Shown here in pieces: positions 7,349 through 15,712 of a stretch of DNA of 35,798 nucleotides. The notes beneath the pieces are model-generated. The model was not told the origin of the DNA. It ran no database searches and saw only the letters and a list, made by a program, of their open reading frames with translations. Within the stretch, counting starts at the first letter, position 1. Each line of letters starts with the position of its first letter. The translations under genes and the position numbers were made by a program. This DNA comes from Phycisphaeraceae bacterium. GTDB taxonomy: Bacteria > Planctomycetota > Phycisphaerae > Phycisphaerales > UBA1924. The stretch is from assembly GCA_019636565.1 (NCBI GenBank), contig JAHBXG010000035.1, forward strand, positions 1 through 35,798, read 5' to 3'.

Positions 7349-8137
7349 TCAACCGCTCTTCGCGGGCCTAAACATCTTGAAGAGTTTCGTCAGCGGGTCG
7401 TAGAACTCGTCCACCACCCGCTCCTTCAGCGGAATGATCGCGTTGTCCGTAATCGTGATGTGCTCCGGACAGACCTTCGTGCAGCACTTGGTGATGTTGC
7501 AATAGCCGAGGCCCTCTTCGTCCTTCAAATGGCCCAATCGGTCTTCGGTGTCGAGCGGGTGCATCTCGAGGGCCGCGGTGTAAACAAAGTGTCTCGGGCC
7601 CGCGAACTCGTCGTGCTTGTGGTGGTCCCGCAACACGTGGCACACGTTCTGGCACAGAAAGCATTCGATGCATTTCCGGAATTCCTGCACGCGGTCGACA
7701 TCCGACTGCTCCATCCGCCACGTTCCGTCGGGCGCGTCGGGCTTGCGGGGCTTAAAGGGCTTGATCCGCTTCTTGACCTCGTAGTTCCACGAAACGTCGG
7801 TCACCAGATCCTTGACATGCGGGAACGATTTCATCGGCTCCACGATCACCGGCATTGACAGGTCGAGTGTGTCCAGTCTGGTCATGCACATCAGCCTGGG
7901 TTTGCCGTTGATCTCCGCGGAGCACGAGCCGCACTTGCCCGCCTTGCAATTCCAGCGGCAGGCCAGCGTGGGCTCCGTCTCGGCCTGAATCTGGTGGATC
8001 GCGTCCAGCACCACCATGCCGCCGGTGACGTCGGTGTGATAGTCCTTGAACGAGACCTGCTCACCCTGACCTTTCCAGACGCGAAACATGGCTCTTTGTG
8101 TGCCGCTTGAGGGACTCGTGTTGCCGCTGGTGCTCAT
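7349..8137 (-). CDS. sdhB: Succinate dehydrogenase iron-sulfur subunit
   Basis: The 262-residue electron-transfer subunit of complex II, carrying electrons from the flavin of SdhA to the quinone at the membrane anchor. The [2Fe-2S] ligands are C64, C69 and C72 in NCKAGKCGSC plus C84. The C-terminal ferredoxin-like domain carries CIECFLCQNVC and CCTKVCPEH for the [4Fe-4S] and [3Fe-4S] centres. The frame is open further upstream, but the ATG at 8137 is preferred because GGAGAAA precedes it at good spacing and the upstream residues are Arg-rich and unlike the family. It is separated from sdhA by a VOC gene. Confidence 0.96.
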   Translation of the reverse strand: MSTSGNTSPSSGTQRAMFRVWKGQGEQVSFKDYHTDVTGGMVVLDAIHQIQAETEPTLACRWNCKAGKCGSCSAEINGKPRLMCMTRLDTLDLSMPVIVEPMKSFPHVKDLVTDVSWNYEVKKRIKPFKPRKPDAPDGTWRMEQSDVDRVQEFRKCIECFLCQNVCHVLRDHHKHDEFAGPRHFVYTAALEMHPLDTEDRLGHLKDEEGLGYCNITKCCTKVCPEHITITDNAIIPLKERVVDEFYDPLTKLFKMFRPAKSG

Positions 8138-8180
8138 GCTTTCTCCGATCGAACCGATTTTCGATTCCCGGCTCTTCGCT

Positions 8181-8603
8181 TCATTCCTCGCACGCCGTCG
8201 GCGCCTCGTCCGTCGGTTCACCGAACCACAGCCAGTACCCCTCCGGATCGCGAACCTCAAACTCTTTCATGCCATAGATCGCAACACGCATGTCACCGGC
8301 TTCCACTCCCTTTGAAACGAATTCCTCGCGGAGCGTCGCCACGTTTTGCACATCGATGTAAAAGATCTGATAGTTCTTGCTCGTCAGGGGCACGTCGCGC
8401 CGAATCGAATCGGCCGGAGGTGCGTTCAGCATGATCGCCGTCCCGTCGCGCTCCACTTCCGCCCATTCAGGCGGGTTTCCGTGCATCGCATTGCAGTTGA
8501 ACCCGAGTTTTTCAACATAGAAACGGACCGCGCGCGGCAGATCGATCACCGCCAGCATCGGCCGAAGCCCGCGAATCCGGGATTTCGCTCCGGCACCCAC
8601 CAT
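8181..8603 (-). CDS. VOC (glyoxalase/bleomycin-resistance) family protein
   Basis: A 140-residue single-domain protein of the vicinal oxygen chelate superfamily. The beta-alpha-beta-beta-beta halves are visible as PMLAVIDLPRAVRFYVEKLGF and as VRDPEGYWLWFGEP near the C terminus. A possible metal ligand is the glutamate in the second motif; no complete glyoxalase I ligand set is obvious. The ATG at 8603 follows GAGGAGAA, and the sdhA stop lies 2 nt upstream of the start, so it is surely cotranscribed and probably translationally coupled to sdhA. Its place between sdhA and sdhB is unusual. The substrate is unknown; VOC proteins include dioxygenases, epimerases (for example methylmalonyl-CoA epimerase), thiol transferases and binding proteins. 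Confidence 0.88.
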   Translation of the reverse strand: MVGAGAKSRIRGLRPMLAVIDLPRAVRFYVEKLGFNCNAMHGNPPEWAEVERDGTAIMLNAPPADSIRRDVPLTSKNYQIFYIDVQNVATLREEFVSKGVEAGDMRVAIYGMKEFEVRDPEGYWLWFGEPTDEAPTACEE

Positions 8604-8605
8604 TG

Positions 8606-10417
8606 TTACTTGTTCTCCTCGATGACCTGCTTGAGATCGTCCCGCAACGGCGGGATCGCCTCGCGCCGCAACTGCATGCCGCCGTCCGGCCCGCGCCGGA
8701 TCACCGTGTTGTGCTGGGAGAAATCTTTTTGCTTTTCCTGATAATCCTCGCGGAAGTGCCCGCCGCGGCTTTCCTGCCGATCCAAGGCGCTGCGCGTCGC
8801 CGCTTCCGAAACAACCAGCAGATTGTCCAGGTCGAGCGCCGTGTGCCAACCCGGGTTGTACTCTCGGTTTCCGTCGATTCCCGCTGCTGCGGCACGCTTT
8901 TTGAGCGCCGACAAACCGTCGAGCGCAGCCGCCATGTCGGCCTCGGTTCGCACGATGCCCACCTTGTCCTGCATCATCTCTTGAAGGGAGTGCTGCACAA
9001 CGTACGGGTTCTCGCCGGTCGGGCGATCAAATGGCGAGAGCGCCTTCTTCGCGGCAACATCAATTTGCGCATTGTCGATCGTTCCTGCTTCATACTTCTT
9101 CGCAAATTCCGCAGCATGTTCGCCCGCGCGCTTGCCGAACACCAGCAAATCGGAGAGAGAGTTGCCTCCGAGCCGGTTTGCCCCGTGAAGGCCTGCCGCG
9201 ACCTCTCCCGCAGCAAATAAGCCCGGAACGCTGCTCATCTGGGTCACGCCGTCCACCCGCACGCCACCCATCACATAGTGCGTCGTCGGGCCCACCTCCA
9301 TCGGTTCGCTCGTGATGTCAACGCCGGCCAACTCCTTGAACTGGTGGTACATACTCGGCAGTTTCTTCTTGATGCGCTCGGGGGCGTTGGAAACCTTCTC
9401 CTTGATCCAGGCGATGTCGAGAAAAACGCCTCCGTGCGGACTTCCCCGTCCCGCCTTCACCTCGCGGTTGATGCACCGTGCGACGTGATCGCGAGTGAGC
9501 AACTCGGGCGGACGGTTGGCGTTCTTGTCGCCTTCGACATAGCGCCACCCTTCCTCAGCGTCTTTGGCCACCTGGTTCTTGTAAAGATCCGGAATGTCAT
9601 TGAACATGAAACGCTCGCCCTTGTTGTTGAGCAAGCGCCCGCCCTCGCCACGCACACCTTCGGTTACGAGAATGCCCCGAACGCTCGGAGGCCAGACCAT
9701 CCCGGTCGGATGGAACTGGATGAATTCCATGTCCATCAGGTCGGCGCCCGCGTAATACGCAAGCGCCTGACCGTCACCGGTGTATTCCCACGAGTTGCTG
9801 GTGATCTTGTACGCTCGCCCGATGCCGCCGGTCGCGAGCACGACTGCGTTGGATTTGAAAACACGGAACCTGCCGCGCTCACGGTCGTACCCGAACGCCC
9901 CCACCACCCGTTCTCCGTCTTTCAGGAGCGCCGTCGTCGTGTGCTCCATGTAGACGGTGATACCCTGATGTATGCCATAGTCCTGCAGCGTTCGGATCAT
10001 TTCCAGCCCGGTGCGATCGCCCACGTGTGCGAGTCGCGGATAGCGGTGCCCGCCGAAGTTTCGCTGCAGAATCCGCCCATCTTTGGTCCGGTCGAAGAGC
10101 GCTCCCCACTTTTCGAGTTCGCGGACGCGGTCCGGTGCTTCCTTCGCGTGAATCTCCGCCATCACCCAGTTGTTCAGATACTGACCGCCCCGCATGGTGT
10201 CGGAGAAATGGACCTTCCAACTGTCGCGATCATCCACGTTCGCCATCGCCGCGGCAACTCCGCCCTCGGCCATCACGGTGTGCGCCTTGCCGAGCAGTGA
10301 CTTGCAAATCAGCCCGACGGATACGCCCGCTGCGGACGCTTCGATCGCGGCCCGAAGTCCCGCGCCGCCGGCACCGATCACCAGAACATCATGCTCATGC
10401 GTTTGATAGTCGCTCAT
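8606..10417 (-). CDS. sdhA: Succinate dehydrogenase flavoprotein subunit
   Basis: A 603-residue SdhA/FrdA flavoprotein oxidising succinate to fumarate. The FAD-binding Rossmann motif is VLVIGAGGAGLRAAIEA near the N terminus. The histidine for covalent FAD attachment is in GKAHTVMAEGG. Substrate-site blocks are FIQFHPTGM, LVTEGVRGEGG and the late GANRLGGNSLSDLLVFG. The start ATG at 10417 begins MSDYQTHEHDVLVIG; a further upstream frame is open but unlike the family. The membrane subunit gene ends 7 nt before it. The enzyme would be membrane-attached on the cytoplasmic side through SdhC. Whether it acts as dehydrogenase or fumarate reductase cannot be told from the sequence. Confidence 0.97.
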   Translation of the reverse strand: MSDYQTHEHDVLVIGAGGAGLRAAIEASAAGVSVGLICKSLLGKAHTVMAEGGVAAAMANVDDRDSWKVHFSDTMRGGQYLNNWVMAEIHAKEAPDRVRELEKWGALFDRTKDGRILQRNFGGHRYPRLAHVGDRTGLEMIRTLQDYGIHQGITVYMEHTTTALLKDGERVVGAFGYDRERGRFRVFKSNAVVLATGGIGRAYKITSNSWEYTGDGQALAYYAGADLMDMEFIQFHPTGMVWPPSVRGILVTEGVRGEGGRLLNNKGERFMFNDIPDLYKNQVAKDAEEGWRYVEGDKNANRPPELLTRDHVARCINREVKAGRGSPHGGVFLDIAWIKEKVSNAPERIKKKLPSMYHQFKELAGVDITSEPMEVGPTTHYVMGGVRVDGVTQMSSVPGLFAAGEVAAGLHGANRLGGNSLSDLLVFGKRAGEHAAEFAKKYEAGTIDNAQIDVAAKKALSPFDRPTGENPYVVQHSLQEMMQDKVGIVRTEADMAAALDGLSALKKRAAAAGIDGNREYNPGWHTALDLDNLLVVSEAATRSALDRQESRGGHFREDYQEKQKDFSQHNTVIRRGPDGGMQLRREAIPPLRDDLKQVIEENK

Positions 10418-10424
10418 GGCTTTC

Positions 10425-11276
10425 TCAAAGAATCCGGAAATCGGACCAATGTCCGCTCGCGCACATGCGCACATAGAAGTCCGTGAACCCGACCCAAAAC
10501 AGGCTCATCCACGCCCACAGCATGTGACCCCGGTTCAGGCACGACGCGCAGTCGTACGCCTTCTTGCCCGCTCCGCCGCCCAGTTCGTCCTTTCGACCGC
10601 CGATCAGGTGCCGGAACGAGTGGCAGCCGAGGGTGTAACCCCCCAGCAGAATCGGATTGATCGTCAGCACCAGTGAACCAACGCCGATTCCGAATCCGTT
10701 TCGCTTGGTCTCAGGATTGGTAAAGATGTACGCGTGCACCGCGTCGTACGCGAGTAGAACCAGAAACAGGAGCGCCAGGTACAGGAAATACCGGTGCACG
10801 TTCTGGAAGATCAGCGGCAGTTTCTTTTCGCCCCGATAGGCCTCTTTCCGAAACCCCGGTTCGCCCACGGCGCAATTCATCGGGTCGGCCCAGAACGCCT
10901 TGTAGTACGCCCCGCGATAGTAATAGCACGTAAACCGAAAGCCGCCGGGAGCCCAGAGGATCAGCAGCGCCGGCGAAAAAACAATGAAACTCGGCCAGAT
11001 AGAAAGCAGCCAGCTCGGGGCTTCGCCGAACCATGCGTGACCGGTGTGCATCCCCGGCGGGTCCCACAGCAACGGTGAATAGAACGGCGAGAGGTAGTGC
11101 GCCCCGCCCCCGTCATACGAAAAGTTCTTGCCCTGAAACGCGGCCCACGTCGAATAGACGATGAAGGCCGCCAATCCAAGAAATGTCAGCAGCGGCTGAA
11201 CCCACCAGGCATCCGTGCGAGACGTCTCGCCAAGTTTTCTTACCTGTGGCAGGCGAACATCGATACCGCGGCTCAT
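10425..11276 (-). CDS. sdhC: Succinate dehydrogenase membrane anchor, five-helix type
   Basis: A 283-residue integral membrane protein with about five hydrophobic segments, near residues 29-48, 89-110, 163-185, 197-220 and 255-274. It is the first gene of the sdh operon, and no second small membrane subunit is present, so it is probably a single-subunit anchor carrying heme and the quinone site. Histidines in or near helices (for example in NVHRYFLYL and CHSFRHLIGG) are candidate heme ligands. The ATG at 11276 is preferred to a TTG one codon upstream: AGGAG lies 7 nt before the ATG. A cysteine pair, DCASCLNRG, precedes the last helix. The family assignment rests on context and general shape more than on a diagnostic motif. 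Confidence 0.85.
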   Translation of the reverse strand: MSRGIDVRLPQVRKLGETSRTDAWWVQPLLTFLGLAAFIVYSTWAAFQGKNFSYDGGGAHYLSPFYSPLLWDPPGMHTGHAWFGEAPSWLLSIWPSFIVFSPALLILWAPGGFRFTCYYYRGAYYKAFWADPMNCAVGEPGFRKEAYRGEKKLPLIFQNVHRYFLYLALLFLVLLAYDAVHAYIFTNPETKRNGFGIGVGSLVLTINPILLGGYTLGCHSFRHLIGGRKDELGGGAGKKAYDCASCLNRGHMLWAWMSLFWVGFTDFYVRMCASGHWSDFRIL

Positions 11277-11336
11277 CAATCGGCTCCTGTTGGATCAGCG
11301 CGACAGCATACAAAGCACCCGACCTGCAACTCCGAC

Positions 11337-11371
11337 CGCTGCAGCGATCGGCGCTTTGAGGCCAATGGCCT
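11337..11371. promoter_or_regulatory. Two short palindromes upstream of sdhC
   Basis: CGCTGCAGCG (11337-11346) is a perfect 10-base palindrome. AGGCCAATGGCCT (11359-11371) has 6-base arms around one central base, too tight to form a hairpin and more like a protein-binding site. They lie about 60-95 bases upstream of the sdhC start, in the only space that can hold the sdh promoter. Short palindromes occur by chance in GC-rich DNA, so the role is speculative. Confidence 0.2.
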
Positions 11372-11386
11372 TACATTCGCCGATGT

Positions 11387-14293
11387 CTAGTGACCTCCGC
11401 CGGTTTCGGACTCGCCCGAAGCGGTTTGCTTGGGTGACGGCGGAGCCGAAGTCGATGAGGCCGGCCTGACCGTAACCACAACCGCGTTCTGAGGCGAGTA
11501 ATACTTCGCGAAAACACTGCGGACCTGATCAGCCGTCATCGCCTGGTAGGCATCCGGGTCCTCCACGATTTCTTCCAGCTTCACTCCCCGGAACGTGAGC
11601 TGGTCGATCCGCTGTGCCCAGTATCCCGGATCCTGCAGTTGGTCTTTAAATGTGTTGGCAAACTGCTTGCGTGCAACGTCCATCTCCTCTTCCGTTGGCC
11701 CGCTCTTAGCGAACTCGACGTACATCGAAGCAAGTTTGTCAACCAGCGGCTGCACTTTGGAGGGATCGGTCGGTGCGCCCGCCGAAACCATTCCGAAGCC
11801 CGGGTAGGTCGTGCCGGATCTCGATTGTGCGCCGATGCTGTAGACCAGCTGCGCCTGTTCCCGAACTTCCTTCACCATTCGGGTTGAAAGGATCCGCGCC
11901 GCCATCGAGAGCGCGCGGGAATCCGCTCGATTTGCCTGATCCGCGCCGTAGAAGCCCGACATCACGAACGCCTGGGGCGTCGGCGTTTCGATCGTCTTCT
12001 CAACGATTCGAGGTCCGGTCGGCCGATCCAACTTCCGCAGCGAGGCAAACGTGCCGGGGCTCACCTTGTCACGTGTCGGAAGGGAGCCGAGATAGCGCTC
12101 CGCCAATGCCATGGCCCTTTCTTTCGGTACGTCACCCACGATGACCACCTCGATCGGTGAACTCTTCACAAGCTTGTCGAGCCACGCCTGCGATGCCGCG
12201 AGTGTCAACCGGTCCACCTGCTCCGGCGTCATCACCTGCGTCCGCACTTCGGAGTCCGGATACGGAGCCGAGATGGCCGTCCGCATCCCCATGGCCAGCG
12301 GGTTCTTCGTAGATTCTGCCAGCATCTCCTTCGACATGGTCTTGAACTGATCGAACGAGGCCGCTTCGATCTTCGGCTCGGTCAGCAGCAGATAAGCCAA
12401 TTGAAACCCGGTTTCCAGTTCCTCCGGGCTACCGCCAATATTCAGCGTGATCGCATCGGACGCGCCAGCGCCCGCTCCGCCCCGCCCGCCTCGGCCGCTA
12501 ACGAAGCCGCCACCGCCACGAACGCTGACTTTTTTGCCGGTCATGAGTTCGCGAATATCGCTGGAGGACAGGTTTTCCGTGGCAGGGCGGCTCCATGCGA
12601 GTTGTGCCGCGCTTGTGATGCCGCGGTTCTCGGACGTCTCGAGCAGTTCGCCCCCGATAAGAGCGATCTGCACCGACGCCTGGTTCTTCCGCTCGTCCAT
12701 GAAGCGGTAATGCACCCGAACATTATTCGAGAGCCAGCCCGACCAGACCTTGCTCGGGTCGTTCTCGGAAAACTCCACAAACTTGCCTGGGTTGGGCAGC
12801 TCGCTCATCAACTGCTCAACGTGCGCTGATTCGGTTTCCTTGGTTGGCTCCACCGAAAAAGCCTTCGTTCCGATTGCAAGCAATTCTGCCTCGCTCGGCA
12901 CGCCGCCACCCGACGGAAGAATCGCGACGAAAGCCACCGCTGTCGGATCGAATTCCTTGGCGAACCGCTTCTCTATTTCCGCTTCCCCGATCTGCGGCAG
13001 CAAGCTCTGCAGCAGTTCCAACGTCTGCTTCGGTGACATCGCGGGTTCACCCGACGACACGCTCCCGTTCAGGCGCGAAATGAGCCCTTGCATTGGGGTT
13101 GTTGTTTCGGTCTCGACCGCTCGCTCGGCGCTTGCGATCATTTCTTTTTTGGCGTCCGCAATTTCGCGCGCGGTGAAGCCGAACGCCCTGCCCCGCTGCA
13201 CCTCGAGCGCGATTTCTTCGAGCGCTTCCCTCCACTGGCCGGGCTTGGCACGCACATTCGCATCAGCCGTGTAGATGGCCGTCCCCTGATTGCCCATCGA
13301 AACTCGACCGCTCAGGTAGCTGGTTGTGCCTTTCGATACCTTGTCGCTCAGGCGCCGATTCATTGCCATTTCCGCAATGCCGGCCACCAATTCATCGCGA
13401 TATTGCGGCACCGTCGTGATCGCCGGCCGTCCGGGCTCCAACCGAACGATGCGGATGTCCTCGCTCCGGACCTCCGGATCGCTCGCCACGATCGCAAAAC
13501 TCTTGTCGTACGCCTTCACGTGCACGTCTGTCGGCGTCGGGCGGGGCTTCTTGGGTAGCGAGTTGAACTTTTCCTTGATCAATTCCACCACCCGCGCCGG
13601 CTCCGTATCCGCCACCACCATCAGCGTCGCGTTCGAGGCCCCGTACCACTTGCCGTAGTAGTCACGGAAGTCGGGCTGCATGACGCTGTTGATCGTCTCT
13701 TCCTTGCCGATGGTCATTCGCTCGCCGTAAAGCGACCCGGGCGTCAGACGCTCGAACACGTAGTAGCCCGTGCGTTGCCGCCCCGACAGCCCGCGCCGAC
13801 GCTCTTCCTGAATGATCTGCCGCTCGTCGTCAATTTCGTTCGGAAGCAGCGAAAGCCTTCCCGTGACGTCCGCGAAGAACGTCAGGCCCTTGCCCAAAGT
13901 CTCCGAAGAAGTATCCGGGAGCGACAACTGATAGGTCGTCTGTTCAAGGTTGGTGAACGCGTTCTGATCGCGCCCGAACTGCATTCCCAGCGATTGGAAA
14001 AACGGCACCAGCGTCCCCGGTGCGAAGTTTTCCGAGCCGTTAAATGCCATGTGTTCCAAGTAGTGGGCGATTCCCCTCTGCGGGTCTGTCTCATTCAGTG
14101 AACCCGTGTGCATGTGCACCCAAACAACTGCCCGCCCCTCTGGCACGGAATGCTGCCGCACGATGTACTTCAGCCCGTTGTCCAGTTCGCCGGTCACAAG
14201 TGCGGGGTCCGTGGGAAGCGCCTGTCCCGAAGCAGTAGACAAACAGGCAACCAGCCCGACCATGACGCCGGTGGTGCACAGAGCAGATTTCAT
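11387..14293 (-). CDS. Exported M16 family zinc metallopeptidase
   Basis: A 968-residue M16 (insulinase/pitrilysin) peptidase with both halves. The N terminus is a signal sequence containing LVAC at residues 14-17, a good lipobox, so it may be a lipoprotein; otherwise cleavage would fall near TASGQA. The inverted zinc motif is H77-Y-L-E80-H81 in GIAHYLEHMAFNG, and the third ligand should be a glutamate in DDERQIIQEERRR. The C-terminal inactive-like half is preceded by a Gly/Arg-rich segment, GGGGFVSGRGGRGGAGAG. The tail is Ser/Pro/Thr-rich. The ATG at 14293 follows AAGGGA. It likely degrades peptides in the periplasm or at the membrane. It is a single-gene unit, divergent from the pyrimidine genes. 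Confidence 0.93.
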   Translation of the reverse strand: MKSALCTTGVMVGLVACLSTASGQALPTDPALVTGELDNGLKYIVRQHSVPEGRAVVWVHMHTGSLNETDPQRGIAHYLEHMAFNGSENFAPGTLVPFFQSLGMQFGRDQNAFTNLEQTTYQLSLPDTSSETLGKGLTFFADVTGRLSLLPNEIDDERQIIQEERRRGLSGRQRTGYYVFERLTPGSLYGERMTIGKEETINSVMQPDFRDYYGKWYGASNATLMVVADTEPARVVELIKEKFNSLPKKPRPTPTDVHVKAYDKSFAIVASDPEVRSEDIRIVRLEPGRPAITTVPQYRDELVAGIAEMAMNRRLSDKVSKGTTSYLSGRVSMGNQGTAIYTADANVRAKPGQWREALEEIALEVQRGRAFGFTAREIADAKKEMIASAERAVETETTTPMQGLISRLNGSVSSGEPAMSPKQTLELLQSLLPQIGEAEIEKRFAKEFDPTAVAFVAILPSGGGVPSEAELLAIGTKAFSVEPTKETESAHVEQLMSELPNPGKFVEFSENDPSKVWSGWLSNNVRVHYRFMDERKNQASVQIALIGGELLETSENRGITSAAQLAWSRPATENLSSSDIRELMTGKKVSVRGGGGFVSGRGGRGGAGAGASDAITLNIGGSPEELETGFQLAYLLLTEPKIEAASFDQFKTMSKEMLAESTKNPLAMGMRTAISAPYPDSEVRTQVMTPEQVDRLTLAASQAWLDKLVKSSPIEVVIVGDVPKERAMALAERYLGSLPTRDKVSPGTFASLRKLDRPTGPRIVEKTIETPTPQAFVMSGFYGADQANRADSRALSMAARILSTRMVKEVREQAQLVYSIGAQSRSGTTYPGFGMVSAGAPTDPSKVQPLVDKLASMYVEFAKSGPTEEEMDVARKQFANTFKDQLQDPGYWAQRIDQLTFRGVKLEEIVEDPDAYQAMTADQVRSVFAKYYSPQNAVVVTVRPASSTSAPPSPKQTASGESETGGGH

Positions 14294-14316
14294 AAACGTG
14301 TCCCTTCGCTGCATCA

Positions 14317-14346
14317 AATTTAGAAGTGTTTGAACGACGATGCCAA
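14317..14346 (-). promoter_or_regulatory. Candidate sigma-70-type promoter of the M16 peptidase gene
   Basis: On the minus strand TTGGCA (14341-14346) and TAAATT (14317-14322) are separated by 18 nt, giving a fair -35/-10 pair. The predicted start of transcription would be about 15-20 nt upstream of the ATG at 14293, leaving room for the AAGGGA ribosome site. Support is by position and similarity only. Confidence 0.4.
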
Positions 14347-14571
14347 GAAAACGGCCGGAAAGGTCCGCAAAACAGTCTACCACATCGCCTCATCTCGTTC
14401 TGAGGCCGGTTTCGCCAGTGAATCAGGCCTCATTTAGGCGTTCGGACTCCGGCATTTTCTCGTTCGCGACATACCGAACAGCTCTCGCATTCTTTGTGAA
14501 GATGCGGTATGCTGCGCGACTCGCAATCGAATGCGCCGCGGCGATCTGGCCGCCAGCTTGGAGACTTCCCG

Positions 14572-15702
14572 ATGGCTGATCTGAGCGTCACAGTTGATGG
14601 TTTGAAAATGCCGAACCCGTTCGTAATCGGTTCCGGCCCCCCCGGCACCAACGCCAACGTGATCAACAAAGCCTTCGAGGAAGGTTGGGGCGCCGTCATC
14701 GCCAAGACTGTCAGTCTCGACGCCTCCAAGGTGATCAACGTCGCGCCCCGCTACGCCCGCATGCGCGTCGGCCCGAAGGGCAGCGAGACCATTGTCGGCT
14801 GGCAGAATATCGAGCTTATCTCCGACCGCCCCTTCGACACATGGATCGAAGAGTTCAAACAGGTCAAGCAGAAGTATCCCGATCGCATCCTGATCGCCTC
14901 CATCATGGAGGAGTACAACAAGGACTCCTGGTGCGAAATCGTCGAGCGCTGCCAGGATGCAGGCGTCGATGCGTTTGAGCTTAATTTCTCCTGTCCCCAC
15001 GGCCTGCCCGAACGCAAGATGGGTGCCGCGATGGGGCAGGATTGCGAAGTTCTCGGCACAGTTTGCGGCTGGGTCAACAGCGTCAGCAAGAAGCCCGTCT
15101 GGGCCAAAATGACGCCGAATATCACCCACATCGAAGAGCCAGCCCGCGCCGCACTCCGCAACGGTTGTGAGGGAATCGCGGCGATCAACACCATCCTCTG
15201 CGTGATGGGGGTCGATCTGAAGACGCTTCGCCCGGAGCCGACTGTTGAGGGGTACACCACCCCGGGCGGCTACTCCTGCAAAGCCGTCCGCCCCATCGCG
15301 CTCCGCATGGTGATGGAATGCGCCAAGATGATCAAGACCGAGTTCCCGGGTCGCTCGCTTTCAGCGATCGGTGGCGTCGAGACCGGTGAGGATGCCGCCC
15401 AGTTCATCCTGCTCGGCGGGAACACTGTTCAAGTGTGCACGGGAGTGATGATCCACGGATACGGATTGGTGAAAGAACTCTGCCGCGGCCTTTCGGCGTT
15501 CATGGACTCCAAAGGCTTCAAGACAATCGACGAATTCCGGGGCCACTCGCTCCAGTACTTCACGACGCACCACGATCTGGTCCAGCGCCAGGCATCCGCC
15601 AAGGCGCTCGAGAAGGCCGCTGCCGAGGGCCGCGTGACGAAAGACACGCAGTGGACCGGGGAAAAGTTTGTGGAGCAATCGAACAAGCTGGTTGCGAACT
15701 AG
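14572..15702 (+). CDS. Dihydropyrimidine dehydrogenase, plant PYD1-like
   Basis: A 376-residue FMN barrel enzyme of the PreA/DPYD family, expected to reduce uracil and thymine to dihydro forms. Seen are PNPFVIGSGPPGTNANV, the phosphate/FMN region, FELNFSCPHGLPERKMG with C141, AKMTPNITHIEEPA, TVEGYTTPGGYS, and IGGVETGEDAAQFILLGG. The C terminus, EFRGHSLQYFTTHHDLV, matches my memory of plant PYD1. Unlike E. coli PreA it has no C-terminal ferredoxin domain, and the position of the catalytic cysteine in animal DPYD (LACGQD) reads AAMGQD, with M154. No PreT partner is in the window, so the electron donor is unknown. GGAG precedes the ATG by 8 nt. The dihydropyrimidinase starts 10 bases after its stop, which supports the substrate assignment. 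Confidence 0.92.
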   Translation: MADLSVTVDGLKMPNPFVIGSGPPGTNANVINKAFEEGWGAVIAKTVSLDASKVINVAPRYARMRVGPKGSETIVGWQNIELISDRPFDTWIEEFKQVKQKYPDRILIASIMEEYNKDSWCEIVERCQDAGVDAFELNFSCPHGLPERKMGAAMGQDCEVLGTVCGWVNSVSKKPVWAKMTPNITHIEEPARAALRNGCEGIAAINTILCVMGVDLKTLRPEPTVEGYTTPGGYSCKAVRPIALRMVMECAKMIKTEFPGRSLSAIGGVETGEDAAQFILLGGNTVQVCTGVMIHGYGLVKELCRGLSAFMDSKGFKTIDEFRGHSLQYFTTHHDLVQRQASAKALEKAAAEGRVTKDTQWTGEKFVEQSNKLVAN

Positions 15703-15712
15703 AGAAGCACGA

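Noticed and set aside
9278..10300. A 340-codon open frame antisense to sdhA
   Set aside because: It lies wholly inside sdhA and shows no domain, so it is a shadow of a real gene.
14572..15702. Truncation of the dihydropyrimidine dehydrogenase
   Set aside because: The lack of the Fe-S domain first looked like a truncation, but the C-terminal block is conserved with plant PYD1 as I recall it and runs to a normal stop, so the gene appears complete.
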